From positions 802,575-866,574 of the forward strand of contig NZ_OBQI01000002.1 in the NCBI RefSeq assembly GCF_900221005.1: DNA of 64,000 nt. The letters run 5' to 3'. This document shows, in pieces, positions 1 through 7,185 of the stretch (its first letter is position 1; every line of letters begins with the position of its first letter). The position numbers were made by a program, and so were the translations under genes. The notes under the pieces are model-generated. The model searched no databases, was not told the DNA's origin, and saw only the letters and a program-made list of their open reading frames with translations. Source of the stretch: Blastococcus aggregatus (GTDB taxonomy: Bacteria; Actinomycetota; Actinomycetes; Mycobacteriales; Geodermatophilaceae).

Positions 1-1067
1 ACGCCCTGCTGCACCACTCGCACCTCGACGGCTCCCCGTACCCGCGCGAGGAGTGCCCGGTCTGGCAGGCCATCCGCAGCGGCCGCACCGTCTTCGCCGA
101 CGACGAGGTGTTCTGGCGCAAGGACGGCGTCCCGGTCCCCGTGGAGCTGGTCGCCGTCCCCACGGTCGAGGAGGGCGGGGTCACCGGCGTCATCGTCTCC
201 TTCCGCGACCTCACCGAACGGCGCGCGGCCGAGGCGCAGGCCGCCGAGCTCGACCGGCTGGCGCGCGAGGCGGCCGCGTCGCGGGCGCTCGCCGACCAGC
301 TGCAGCAGGCCCTGCTCACCCCACCGCCCGAGCCGGACCACCTGCACGTCGTCGTCCGGTACCTCCCCGCCGGTCACGAGGCCCAGGTCGGCGGCGACTG
401 GTACGACGCGTTCCTGCAGCCCGACGGCGCCACGATGCTCGCGATCGGCGACGTCGTCGGCCACGGCAGCGGCGCCGCGGCCGCTATGGGCCAGCTCCGC
501 GGGATCCTCCGGGCGCTCGCCTACGACAACGACGAGACTCCGGCGGAGACCCTGGGGCGCACCGACCGGGCCGCCTCCGGCCTGGCCGTCTCGACCCTGG
601 CGACCGCGATCCTCGCCCGCGTCGAGCGGCATCCCGACGTGCCCGTGGCCGGGCGGCGGGTGGTCCGCTGGAGCAACGCCGGCCACGTCCCCCCGCTGCT
701 GCTGGCGCCGGACGGCAGCTCCCGCGTGCTCGAGACGACGCCGGACCTGATGCTCGGCGTCGAGCCGTCGGCTCCGCGCCGCGATCACACCGTCGAGCTG
801 GACTCCGACCACACGCTGCTGCTGGTCACCGACGGGCTGGTCGAGAAGCGGAGTTCCGATCTGGACGAGGGCATGGCCCGGCTGCAGGACGCGCTGCGCG
901 ATCTGGGCCGGACCCCGCTTCCGGAGTTGCTCGACACCGTGCTCCACCGGCTCGTCCCCCGGGCCGGCGAGGACGACGTCGCCGTGGTGGCCGTGCGTGC
1001 CTATCCCGAGGACCGTCCGCGGCCGGCCGAGGCCGGGCCGAACGTCCTCCCGCCCGGCATCAGCTGA
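1..1067 (+). CDS. PAS / SpoIIE-type PP2C serine phosphatase (5' partial)
   Basis: The reading frame is open from base 3, so the gene begins before the window and at least 354 codons are visible. The first 75 or so residues look like the end of a PAS sensor domain and finish in the typical FRDLTERRAAE exit. A short helical linker follows, then a SpoIIE/PP2C phosphatase domain with acidic metal-binding motifs GGDWYDAF, GDVVGHG and VTDGLVE and the SNAGHVPP core motif. Such proteins dephosphorylate anti-anti-sigma factors in partner-switching stress pathways; that role is inferred from the family. A GTG at 108 is an internal codon, not a start. A strong hairpin follows the stop. Confidence 0.9.
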   Translation, partial: ALLHHSHLDGSPYPREECPVWQAIRSGRTVFADDEVFWRKDGVPVPVELVAVPTVEEGGVTGVIVSFRDLTERRAAEAQAAELDRLAREAAASRALADQLQQALLTPPPEPDHLHVVVRYLPAGHEAQVGGDWYDAFLQPDGATMLAIGDVVGHGSGAAAAMGQLRGILRALAYDNDETPAETLGRTDRAASGLAVSTLATAILARVERHPDVPVAGRRVVRWSNAGHVPPLLLAPDGSSRVLETTPDLMLGVEPSAPRRDHTVELDSDHTLLLVTDGLVEKRSSDLDEGMARLQDALRDLGRTPLPELLDTVLHRLVPRAGEDDVAVVAVRAYPEDRPRPAEAGPNVLPPGIS

Positions 1068-1074
1068 GCACACG

Positions 1075-1112
1075 GCAGCGCCCGCCCCGGCCGGAGCCGG
1101 GACGGGCGCTGC
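1075..1112. terminator. Bidirectional terminator hairpin
   Basis: Perfect 10-bp inverted repeat (GCAGCGCCCG at 1075-1084, CGGGCGCTGC at 1103-1112) with a further GC-rich inner stem. It lies between the converging phosphatase and sseC genes. There is no T-tract, which is common for high-GC actinobacterial terminators. Confidence 0.7.
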
Positions 1113-1128
1113 ATCGTCCGGAGGGACG

Positions 1129-1422
1129 TCAGTCGATGACGATGGTCGTCTCGTTCAGGCCGACCTCGGCGTCGAGGACCCGCTCACCCTTGCCCACGGG
1201 GGCCAGCGAGCGGACCTTCCAGGTGCCGGGGGCGGCGAAGAACCGGAACTCGCCCTCCGGGCTGGTGACGACTTCGGCGGTGAACTCGTCGGTGCCGTCC
1301 AGCAGCCGGACGTACGCGCCGGCCACGGGTGCGCCGTCGTGCCACACCTGACCCTGGATCACCGTCTGGGTGTTCAGGTCGATGCCCGCGAGGGCACCAC
1401 CCTGCTTCGGGGCTCCGCACAT
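1129..1422 (-). CDS. sseC: DUF1416 / SseC family protein
   Basis: 97-residue protein starting MCGAPKQGG, an all-beta carboxypeptidase-regulatory-like fold (DUF1416). In actinobacteria this family is encoded directly after the thiosulfate sulfurtransferase CysA2, as here with 9 bases between the genes; in M. tuberculosis the pair is Rv0815c/Rv0814c (SseC). The exact role is not established; a thiolation-related function is usually assumed from the operon. The conserved N-terminal Cys2 is present. It is the last gene of the DUF4395-cysA2-sseC unit that lies behind the cysteine leader peptide at 2797-2871. Confidence 0.85.
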   Translation of the reverse strand: MCGAPKQGGALAGIDLNTQTVIQGQVWHDGAPVAGAYVRLLDGTDEFTAEVVTSPEGEFRFFAAPGTWKVRSLAPVGKGERVLDAEVGLNETTIVID

Positions 1423-1431
1423 TTCAGCTGC

Positions 1432-2259
1432 TCACTTCTCGATCGGGACGCCGACGAGCGAGCCGTACTCGACCCAGCTGCCGTCGTAGTTCTTGACGTT
1501 CTTCTTGCCGAGCAGCTCGCTGAGCACGAACCAGGTGTGGCTCGAGCGCTCGCCGATCCGGCAGTAGGCGATGGTCTCGCGGCTGTCGTCGAAGCCCTGC
1601 TCGCCGTAGAGGGCGGCCAGCTGCTCGTCGCTCTTGAAGGTGCCGTCCTCGTTGGCGGCCTTGCTCCACGGGATGTTGATCGCCGTGGGCACGTGGCCGG
1701 CCCGCTGCGACTGCTCCTGCGGCAGGTGCGCGGGGGCGAGGATCTTGCCGGAGAACTCGTCGGGCGAGCGCACGTCGACCAGGTTCTTGCTGCCGATCGC
1801 GGCCACGACCTCGTCGCGGAAGGCGCGGATGGAGAGGTCGGGCTCGCTCGCGACGTACTGCGTCGCGGGGCGCGCGACGGCGTCCTTCGACAGCGGGCGC
1901 CCGTCGAGCTCCCACTTCTTGCGGCCGCCGTCCATCAGCTTGACGTCGCGGTGGCCGTAGATCTTGAAGTACCAGTAGGCGTAGGCGGCGAACCAGTTGT
2001 TGTTGCCGCCGTAGAGGACCACGGTGTCGTCGTTGCCGATGCCGCGCGAGGACAGCAGCGCCTCGAAGGCGGTCTTGTCCAGGTAGTCGCGGCGCAGCGG
2101 GTCCTGCAGGTCCTGCTTCCAGTCCAGCTTGACGGCGCCCTCGAGGTGGCCGCCGTCGTAGGCGCTGGTGTCCTCGTCGACCTCGACGAAGACGAGGCCG
2201 GGCGTGCCCAGGTTGTCCTGGACCCAGTCGACGGTGACGAGCACGTCGTTGCGGCTCAT
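1432..2259 (-). CDS. cysA2: Thiosulfate sulfurtransferase (tandem rhodanese, CysA2-like)
   Basis: 275 residues, the usual length for a two-domain rhodanese. The N-terminal domain (about 1-135) is the inactive one; the C-terminal domain carries the active-site loop CRIGERS with the persulfide-forming cysteine at residue 233. The enzyme moves sulfane sulfur from thiosulfate to acceptors such as cyanide or thiols. ATG start at 2259 follows a purine-rich stretch. The gene lies between a DUF4395 membrane protein and sseC on the same strand, behind the cysteine-codon leader peptide, so expression probably responds to cysteine supply (inference). Confidence 0.93.
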   Translation of the reverse strand: MSRNDVLVTVDWVQDNLGTPGLVFVEVDEDTSAYDGGHLEGAVKLDWKQDLQDPLRRDYLDKTAFEALLSSRGIGNDDTVVLYGGNNNWFAAYAYWYFKIYGHRDVKLMDGGRKKWELDGRPLSKDAVARPATQYVASEPDLSIRAFRDEVVAAIGSKNLVDVRSPDEFSGKILAPAHLPQEQSQRAGHVPTAINIPWSKAANEDGTFKSDEQLAALYGEQGFDDSRETIAYCRIGERSSHTWFVLSELLGKKNVKNYDGSWVEYGSLVGVPIEK

Positions 2260-2303
2260 GGGGTAGCTCCCTGTGATCGGTCGTGCGGTGGTCGGGTGGT
2301 CGG

Positions 2304-2738
2304 TCAGGCGGTGCGGGCGGGCAGCGCCCGCCGGGCGGTGAGGTACAGCTCGCAGCCCAGGCAGAAGCCGGTGGCCGCGTTGAGCAGGGCCGCCACGAGC
2401 GCGAGACCGGTGGCGACGGCGCCGAGCGCGGGGGCGCCGAGCAGGTAGCCGGCGGCCCCGACGACGGTGAACAGCAGGCCGACGAGCTGGGCGAAGCGCG
2501 GCGGCGCCTCGGGCTCGCGCTCGCGGACCGGCCCGAGCCGCGGCGCCACGAGCGTGCGGAACAGCAGGCCGTAGGGCGAGAACCGGAGGCCGGCCAGCGC
2601 ACCGACGGCGAAGACCAGCGCCTGGGCGGCGACCAGCCAGCCGCCGGCGGTGAGCAGGGCGACGGCGAGGACGACCGAGGTGAGCCCGGCGGCGAACCGC
2701 GGGGCACGCACGTCGACGTGCGGAGAGGGTGCAGTCAT
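2304..2738 (-). CDS. DUF4395 integral membrane protein
   Basis: 144 residues with three or four hydrophobic segments and the family hallmark NAATGFCLGCELYL near the C-terminus, a paired-cysteine motif in the last membrane segment. DUF4395 proteins commonly sit next to sulfurtransferase and thioredoxin genes; transport or redox handling of a sulfur compound is a guess from that context. This is the first protein gene after the leader peptide, 58 bases downstream of the leader's stop codon. The start ATG is preceded by a GAGG at a long spacing of about 12 bases, inside a GAGGTCCTC dyad. Confidence 0.85.
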   Translation of the reverse strand: MTAPSPHVDVRAPRFAAGLTSVVLAVALLTAGGWLVAAQALVFAVGALAGLRFSPYGLLFRTLVAPRLGPVREREPEAPPRFAQLVGLLFTVVGAAGYLLGAPALGAVATGLALVAALLNAATGFCLGCELYLTARRALPARTA

Positions 2739-2781
2739 TGCGGAAGAGGACCTCAGAACGGCGGACAGGGCGCGTCTGGTC

Positions 2782-2808
2782 GGTCGGGTGCCGACCTCAG
2801 GAGGTCGG
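2782..2808 (-). promoter_or_regulatory. Candidate attenuator: two mutually exclusive hairpins
   Basis: On the minus strand the end of the leader ORF can form CCGACCT-CCTG-AGGTCGG (2791-2808), which includes its last three sense codons and stop. The 3' arm of that hairpin can instead pair downstream as GGTCGG-CAC-CCGACC (2782-2796). Both need the segment at 2791-2796, so only one can form. A ribosome paused on the cysteine codons would mask the first hairpin. Switching is inferred, not shown. Confidence 0.55.
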
Positions 2809-2871
2809 ACAGAGGGTGCTGCCGACGCGGCACAGGTCCACTGTGCGTCGCGAAGTCAGCAGGATGCCCAC
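2797..2871 (-). CDS. Cysteine-containing leader peptide (24 aa)
   Basis: A GTG-started 24-codon ORF containing LTSRRTVDLCRVGSTLC and ending PTS. It matches the actinobacterial 'putative leader peptide' pattern (LTSRxxVDLxR...LC) found upstream of sulfur-metabolism genes. Cysteine codons are 14 and 21. A TACCCT -10 box sits six bases before the GTG (2878-2883), which predicts a leaderless transcript that begins at the start codon. Cysteine-sensing uORFs of this kind are known in mycobacteria, where ribosome stalling controls the downstream operon. Here the downstream genes are DUF4395, cysA2 and sseC. Confidence 0.8.
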   Translation of the reverse strand: MGILLTSRRTVDLCRVGSTLCPTS

Positions 2872-2877
2872 GGCGCG

Positions 2878-2883
2878 AGGGTA
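2878..2883 (-). promoter_or_regulatory. -10 element of the leader-peptide operon
   Basis: Minus-strand TACCCT (TANNNT class), six bases upstream of the leader GTG. It lies just past the stop codon of the thioredoxin gene, giving the cysA2 operon its own promoter. Confidence 0.5.
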
Positions 2884-2888
2884 GCTGA

Positions 2889-3347
2889 TCACCCGGACAC
2901 CCCCGCGTGGGCGTCCACCAGGGCCGTGAGCTCGTCGGGCCGGGGAGCGCCGCTGCTGCGCCCGACGAGGGCGCCGGACCGGTCGAGGTAGAACAGCGTC
3001 GGGGTGCGGCGGACGTCCAGTTCGCGCACCTCGTCGAGGTGGCTCTCGGCGTCGACCTGGACGACGGCCAGCCCCGGCCGGGTGGTCTGCAGCTGCGCGA
3101 GCCGGGCCTTGGTCGCCCGGCAGGGGCCGCAGAACGCGGTGGAGAACTGGACGACGGTGAGGTCGGCGTCGGCCGGGCGCACACCGAGCCGCTCGAACGC
3201 CGCGGATCCCGCCATGCCCGCCTCCTCGTCGTCGTCCGGAACAGCGCGCACGGCGCCGTTCCGCGTGCGCTGCCACCACGCCGCGGCCGCCGTGGCGGCG
3301 AGCGCCACCGCGAGGACGACGATCCCGATCGTGCTCATCGACGGCAC
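2889..3347 (-). CDS. thiX: Membrane-anchored thioredoxin-like protein
   Basis: 152 residues: an N-terminal membrane anchor (about residues 6-24), a linker, then a thioredoxin fold with the active site FCGPC (CGPC) and the cis-proline segment RRTPTLFYLD. It probably faces the periplasm or the membrane surface and reduces disulfides. The position beside cysA2 and lmeA matches M. tuberculosis Rv0816c (ThiX). GTG at 3347 is used; ATG three codons later at 3338 is an alternative. The stop lies only 6 bases upstream of the leader-operon -10 box. Confidence 0.88.
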   Translation of the reverse strand: MPSMSTIGIVVLAVALAATAAAAWWQRTRNGAVRAVPDDDEEAGMAGSAAFERLGVRPADADLTVVQFSTAFCGPCRATKARLAQLQTTRPGLAVVQVDAESHLDEVRELDVRRTPTLFYLDRSGALVGRSSGAPRPDELTALVDAHAGVSG

Positions 3348-3367
3348 AACCCGATCGGGGCGGTGGA

Positions 3368-4060
3368 CTATTCCGCCACCAGCACCGCATCGGTCGCCTC
3401 GACCCGCACCTCGACGCCGTCCGCCGCGGGCGCGACCCCGGTGAGCTGCAGGCCGAACGGCAGTTCGGGGACCGTGTAGCGCAGGTCGAGCAGGTCGCTG
3501 ACCTGGCTGACCAGGAAGCTCGGGATCTCGACGCCGGCGCCCGTGGCCCGATCGACGTCGACCACCAGCTGGTCGCCGTCGAGCGCGACGGTGCCGGCCG
3601 CACCGACCGGCAACGTGTAGCCGAGGAGCTCGACCGTGCGCGTGATCCGGAGCCCCGCCCCCTCGGGTGAGACGGTGGCGTCGCCGCCGAGCTCGGCGGC
3701 CAGCAGGTCGTAGGCGAGCGTCGCGCGGCCGTCGATGCGCTCCACCGGCACCTCGGCGACCGATCCGTCCAGCACCGACGACAGGGGCACGTGCACCCCG
3801 CGCAGCGAGACCGCGGCCCGCGTGCCCTCCGGCTGGCCCAGCTCCTCGGCGTCCAGCGCGATGCGCACGTCCTCGTACCGGCCCGAGATCGCCTGGGTGA
3901 GGAACGGGAAGCCGGTGATGTCGACCTCGGGGGTGCCGACGAGGCCGCCCTTGCCGGCCAGCTGCCCGGCCACCTGCCCCTCGGCGACGCCGACGGCGAC
4001 CCGGTCGGCCAGGAGCGCGAGGCCGGCGAGCAGGAGGAGTGCGACCAGCAGCGCCCTCAC
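3368..4060 (-). CDS. lmeA: LmeA-family (DUF2993) phospholipid-binding protein
   Basis: 230 residues with an N-terminal hydrophobic signal or anchor (MRALLVALLLLAGLALLAD) followed by a DUF2993 domain. In mycobacteria LmeA (Rv0817c) is a periplasmic phospholipid-binding protein needed for lipomannan elongation, and the neighbours here (thioredoxin on one side, GlnR-like regulator and mshD on the other) match that locus. The start is a GTG at 4060 that lies directly downstream of three tandem 12-bp repeats. The function in this organism is inferred from family and synteny. Confidence 0.85.
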   Translation of the reverse strand: MRALLVALLLLAGLALLADRVAVGVAEGQVAGQLAGKGGLVGTPEVDITGFPFLTQAISGRYEDVRIALDAEELGQPEGTRAAVSLRGVHVPLSSVLDGSVAEVPVERIDGRATLAYDLLAAELGGDATVSPEGAGLRITRTVELLGYTLPVGAAGTVALDGDQLVVDVDRATGAGVEIPSFLVSQVSDLLDLRYTVPELPFGLQLTGVAPAADGVEVRVEATDAVLVAE

Positions 4061-4074
4061 GGGCGGCCGATCGC

Positions 4075-4110
4075 AGAGCCGGTCATAGAGCCGGTCATAG
4101 AGCCGGTCAC
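4075..4110. repeat. Three tandem 12-bp repeats
   Basis: Three head-to-tail copies of AGAGCCGGTCAT (4075, 4087, 4099; the last copy differs at its final base). On the minus strand the array supplies the stop codon of the upstream membrane-protein gene and repeats TGA in the same frame, ending 14 bases before the lmeA start. Confidence 0.9.
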
Positions 4111-4949
4111 AGCGCCGCCTGCAGGGCGAGGGCGACCGGCGCGCAGGCGGCGACCGGGAGCGCCACCTGCACGACGGCGAGCGTCCAGGGGGAGAAACGC
4201 TGCTCGTCGTCGAGCGCGCCGCCGGGGGTGACCTCGACCACGAGGTAGCTGGCCACCAGCGCGGCCAGCGCCGCGACCCCCCCGATCACCACGCCGTGCA
4301 CCAGGGACCGCTCGGCGTCCAGCGCGTCGCCGGTGCCGGCCGCGAGGACCGCCGCCGCGGCACCCGCACCGACCGCGAGGACCACGCCGAGCAGCCCGCG
4401 CGGCACGCCGTCGGCCAGCTGCGGCCGGGGCAGACCTGCGTCGACGAGGTGGCCGACGACCAGCGCCGCGCCCATGGCCAGGAGCGCCACGCGCGCGCGC
4501 TCGGACCCGGCGTCGGTGCTCCCGAGCAGCAGCAGGGCGGCCAGCGAGGCGACGGCGACCATCATCAGCACCGCCCCGGAGAGCGAGGCGACGAGCTCGT
4601 GCCGCGGCCGGCGCAGCATCTGCTGCACCACCACCGCCAGGAAGCCGATGCCGATCACCGCGAGCAGGTCGCCGAGCTCGGGGTCCTCCGGCAGCACGAG
4701 GGCCAGGTCCGCGGCGACGGCGGCGCCGGCGCCCACCGCCAGCGAGCCGGCGAAGCCCTGGACGCCGGTGACCAGCACCCAGCACAGGACCAGCCCCAGC
4801 TGCAGCACGAGCACGGCGGCCAGCCGGCCGGTCTGGCCCAGCACCTCGGGCAGTCCCACGAGCAGGGCGACGGCGAGCGCTGCGCACGCCGCCGCGGGCA
4901 GGTGGTGCTCCCGCGCGGTCAGGCGGGACGACGGCGCGGCGGTGCTCAC
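4107..4949 (-). CDS. Multi-pass integral membrane protein, unknown function
   Basis: 280 residues that are almost entirely hydrophobic, with about eight predicted membrane helices separated by short Arg-rich or acidic turns. I do not recognise a family motif. The GTG start at 4949 gives [16 protein letters not shown], a short cytoplasmic tail. It is the first gene of the leftward run that continues into lmeA and thioredoxin, and it is divergent from the GlnR-like regulator. The stop codon is inside a 12-bp tandem repeat. It could be a transporter or an envelope-assembly protein; the sequence does not decide. Confidence 0.75.
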   Translation of the reverse strand: MSTAAPSSRLTAREHHLPAAACAALAVALLVGLPEVLGQTGRLAAVLVLQLGLVLCWVLVTGVQGFAGSLAVGAGAAVAADLALVLPEDPELGDLLAVIGIGFLAVVVQQMLRRPRHELVASLSGAVLMMVAVASLAALLLLGSTDAGSERARVALLAMGAALVVGHLVDAGLPRPQLADGVPRGLLGVVLAVGAGAAAAVLAAGTGDALDAERSLVHGVVIGGVAALAALVASYLVVEVTPGGALDDEQRFSPWTLAVVQVALPVAACAPVALALQAAL

Positions 4950-5041
4950 GGCGTCGATGGTGGCAGACCGCGGGCGCCGAGACCGTCACCGGCGCGAGGG
5001 AGGTTCCGGGCCGGAATCTGCCGGGTCAGGGGCGCGTCGGC

Positions 5042-5047
5042 TATTCT
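5042..5047 (+). promoter_or_regulatory. -10 element of the GlnR-like regulator gene
   Basis: TATTCT, 71 bases upstream of the ATG, in the 169-base divergent gap between the membrane protein and the regulator. Confidence 0.4.
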
Positions 5048-5118
5048 TCGCTCTCACCTCGACAGCGTCGTCGACGGCCGCCACGGCTGCGCGTCGTGGG
5101 AACCCGCGAGGAGACGAC

Positions 5119-5850
5119 ATGCGACTGGTCCTCATGACCTCGGCGCGCCAGGCCACGACCGAGGTCCTGCCCGCACTCGGGTTGCTCGGCCACCAGGTCC
5201 GCGTCGTCGCCCCCGAGCTGTCCAGCCTGCTCGACGGTGACTCGGGCGACGTCGTGCTGGTCGATGCCCGGCACGACCTCATCCGCGCCCGCACCCTGTG
5301 CGGCCTGCTCTCCTCCACGGGTGTGGCCGCAGCGCTCGTCGCCGTCCTCTCCGAGGGCGGCCTGGTCGCGCTGTCCGCCGACTGGGGGGTCGACGACGTC
5401 CTGCTCGACACCGCCGGCCCCGCGGAGGTCGACGCCCGGCTGAAGTGGGCCACCTCCCGCCGCCTGGCCGCCGCCACCCCCGCCGACGGCGCCGACAAGG
5501 GCGTGACGCAGGCCGGCGAGCTGGTCATCGACGAGCACAGCTACTCCGCCAAGCTCCGCGGCCGCCCGCTCGACCTCACCTACAAGGAGTTCGAGCTGCT
5601 CAAGTACCTGGCGCAGCACCCGGGCCGGGTCTTCTCCCGCGCCCAGCTGCTCCAGGAGATCTGGGGCTACGACTACTTCGGCGGCACCCGCACCGTCGAC
5701 GTCCACGTGCGCCGGCTGCGCGCCAAGCTCGGCACCGAGCACGAGGCGCTGATCGGCACCGTCCGCAACGTCGGCTACAAGCTCGACCAGCAGGTCGCCG
5801 ACGCCACCGCCCGGGCGACGCAGGCGGAGACCGACGCCGAGCTGGTCTGA
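5119..5850 (+). CDS. GlnR-like winged-helix transcriptional regulator
   Basis: 243 residues, OmpR/GlnR-type. The N-terminal half (1-115) is a short, atypical receiver that keeps an aspartate in VVLVDAR but lacks the usual acidic pair at its N-terminus, as in orphan GlnR-like regulators. The C-terminal winged helix (about 130-225) has the recognition region [16 protein letters not shown] and the wing RNVGYKL. ATG at 5119 is chosen because GAGGAG lies 6 bases upstream, although the frame stays open further upstream. The position next to mshD matches M. tuberculosis Rv0818. No cognate kinase is adjacent. Four bases separate it from mshD, so the two are co-transcribed. Confidence 0.88.
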   Translation: MRLVLMTSARQATTEVLPALGLLGHQVRVVAPELSSLLDGDSGDVVLVDARHDLIRARTLCGLLSSTGVAAALVAVLSEGGLVALSADWGVDDVLLDTAGPAEVDARLKWATSRRLAAATPADGADKGVTQAGELVIDEHSYSAKLRGRPLDLTYKEFELLKYLAQHPGRVFSRAQLLQEIWGYDYFGGTRTVDVHVRRLRAKLGTEHEALIGTVRNVGYKLDQQVADATARATQAETDAELV

Positions 5851-5854
5851 CCCG

Positions 5855-6742
5855 GTGAGTTCCGGCCAGGAGGTCGAGGCCGTCCTCGCGCTGCTGCGCG
5901 CCGCGGCGGCGGCCGACGGCGTCCGGCCGCTGTCGGAGGACGCCGAGCTGCGACTGCAGCACGCCGACGCGGGCGGGCGCGACCTGGTCGTGCACGACGA
6001 CGGCGTCCTCGCCGGCTACGCCCGGTACGACGACGGCGTCGCGGAGCTCGTGGTGCACCCGGAGCTGCGGCGGCGCGGGCACGGCCGCGCCCTGCTGCGG
6101 CAGCTGCTGGAGCTGGCCGGCGGCCGGCCGCTGAGCATCTGGGCGCACGGCGACCTGCCCGGATCGGCGGAGCTGCTCGCCCCGCACGGCTTCGAACGCG
6201 CCCGCGTGCTGCTGCAGATGCGACGCGACCTCGCGGACCTCGACCCGGATCCGCGACCGGAGCTGCCCGCCGACGTGCAGGTGCTGCCCTTCCGCCCCGG
6301 CCGGGACGAGGCGGCCTGGCTGCGGGTCAACGCCCGCGCCTTCGACTGGCACCCCGAGCAGGGCCGCATGACCCGGGCCGACCTCGAGCTCCGCTGCGCC
6401 GAGCCGTGGTTCGACCCTGCCGGCTTCCTCATGGCCTGGCGCGGCGACCCGGACGCCGGCGGCACGCTGCTGGGCTCGCACTGGACCAAGGTCCACCCCG
6501 CCGGCGACGCCGGGCCCGACCCCGTCGGGGAGATCTACGTGCTGGGCGTCGACCCCGACGCCCAGGGCCTGCGGCTCGGCGGCGCGCTCACCGACCTGGG
6601 GCTGGCCCACCTGCGCCGGCAGGGGCTGGGCTCGGTCCTCCTATACGTCGAGGAGGACAACGCCGCCGCCGTCCGGCTGTACGAGCGCCGCGGTTTCGCC
6701 CGCTTCGCCGTCGACGTCTCCTGGCGGCGCGAGCCGGGCTGA
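5855..6742 (+). CDS. mshD: Mycothiol synthase (acetyl-CoA:Cys-GlcN-Ins N-acetyltransferase)
   Basis: 295 residues, two tandem GNAT domains, as in known MshD. The C-terminal catalytic domain shows the acetyl-CoA binding segment DPDAQGLRLGGALTDLGL and the VEEDNAAAVRLYERRGF motif; the N-terminal GNAT (HPELRRRGHGRALL) is the non-catalytic half. The enzyme performs the last step of mycothiol synthesis in the cytoplasm. Mycothiol is the actinobacterial low-molecular-weight thiol, which supports the taxonomic placement. GTG start at 5855, four bases after the regulator's stop. Ends one base before the convergent arsR gene, with no room for a terminator. Confidence 0.95.
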   Translation: MSSGQEVEAVLALLRAAAAADGVRPLSEDAELRLQHADAGGRDLVVHDDGVLAGYARYDDGVAELVVHPELRRRGHGRALLRQLLELAGGRPLSIWAHGDLPGSAELLAPHGFERARVLLQMRRDLADLDPDPRPELPADVQVLPFRPGRDEAAWLRVNARAFDWHPEQGRMTRADLELRCAEPWFDPAGFLMAWRGDPDAGGTLLGSHWTKVHPAGDAGPDPVGEIYVLGVDPDAQGLRLGGALTDLGLAHLRRQGLGSVLLYVEEDNAAAVRLYERRGFARFAVDVSWRREPG

Positions 6743-6743
6743 C

Positions 6744-7100
6744 CTAGCTGCAGCAGGCGTCGGCGCCCTCGGGCGTCATCGCGGCCAGCGTCGCGAGCAG
6801 CTTGACCGGCCCGGACAGGGCCTCGCAGCAGAGCGAGTAGACGTTGCTGCGCCCCTGCGGGGTGATCGTCACCAGCCCCTGCTCCCGGAGGGGCGCCAGG
6901 TGGTGGCTCACCAGCGTCTGCCCCATGCCGGACGCCTCGGTGAGCTCGCGGACGGTGTGCGGCCCCTCTGCCAGCAACAGGAGGAGGTGCAGGCGGTTGG
7001 GATCGCCCATGGCCTTGAGCTGCGGAGCCAGGAGTTGCGCGCGCTCGGCGGCCGAGCCGACGGCGACGGGCTCGAGCCGCACGTCCAAACCTTGTCGCAT
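6744..7100 (-). CDS. ArsR/SmtB-family metalloid-sensing repressor
   Basis: 118 residues with a winged-helix HTH (TLVSHHLAPLREQGLV as recognition helix region) and typical ArsR architecture. Cysteines are at the wing (YSLCCEAL) and at the extreme C-terminus (DACCS), a plausible thiolate site for As(III), Sb(III) or a soft metal. Divergent from the flavoprotein gene with 85 bases between, where a dyad provides a candidate operator. It probably represses that flavoprotein-MFS operon and itself. The ligand is inferred. Confidence 0.88.
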   Translation of the reverse strand: MRQGLDVRLEPVAVGSAAERAQLLAPQLKAMGDPNRLHLLLLLAEGPHTVRELTEASGMGQTLVSHHLAPLREQGLVTITPQGRSNVYSLCCEALSGPVKLLATLAAMTPEGADACCS

Positions 7101-7132
7101 GCCCCGGACTATGCCACACAGTCGTTGTCATC

Positions 7133-7148
7133 AACAGCGGTTGCTGTT
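7133..7148. promoter_or_regulatory. Candidate ArsR operator dyad
   Basis: AACAGC-GGTT-GCTGTT, a perfect 6-bp inverted repeat in the centre of the divergent arsR/flavoprotein promoter region. A second, widely spaced pair ATCAA (7130-7134) and TTGAT (7162-7166) resembles half-sites of known ArsR operators but with unusual spacing. Confidence 0.45.
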
Positions 7149-7185
7149 AGGTTACCGGGCATTGATGTGTGTCGATGTCTGAGGG

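Noticed and set aside
997..2448. Plus-strand 483-codon frame across cysA2 and sseC
   Set aside because: Antisense low-complexity Val/Gly/Leu-rich product; the minus-strand genes show clear family motifs.
4333..5118. Long upstream extension of the GlnR-like regulator
   Set aside because: The extension is the shadow of the leftward membrane-protein gene; the ATG at 5119 has a strong ribosome site and matches family length.
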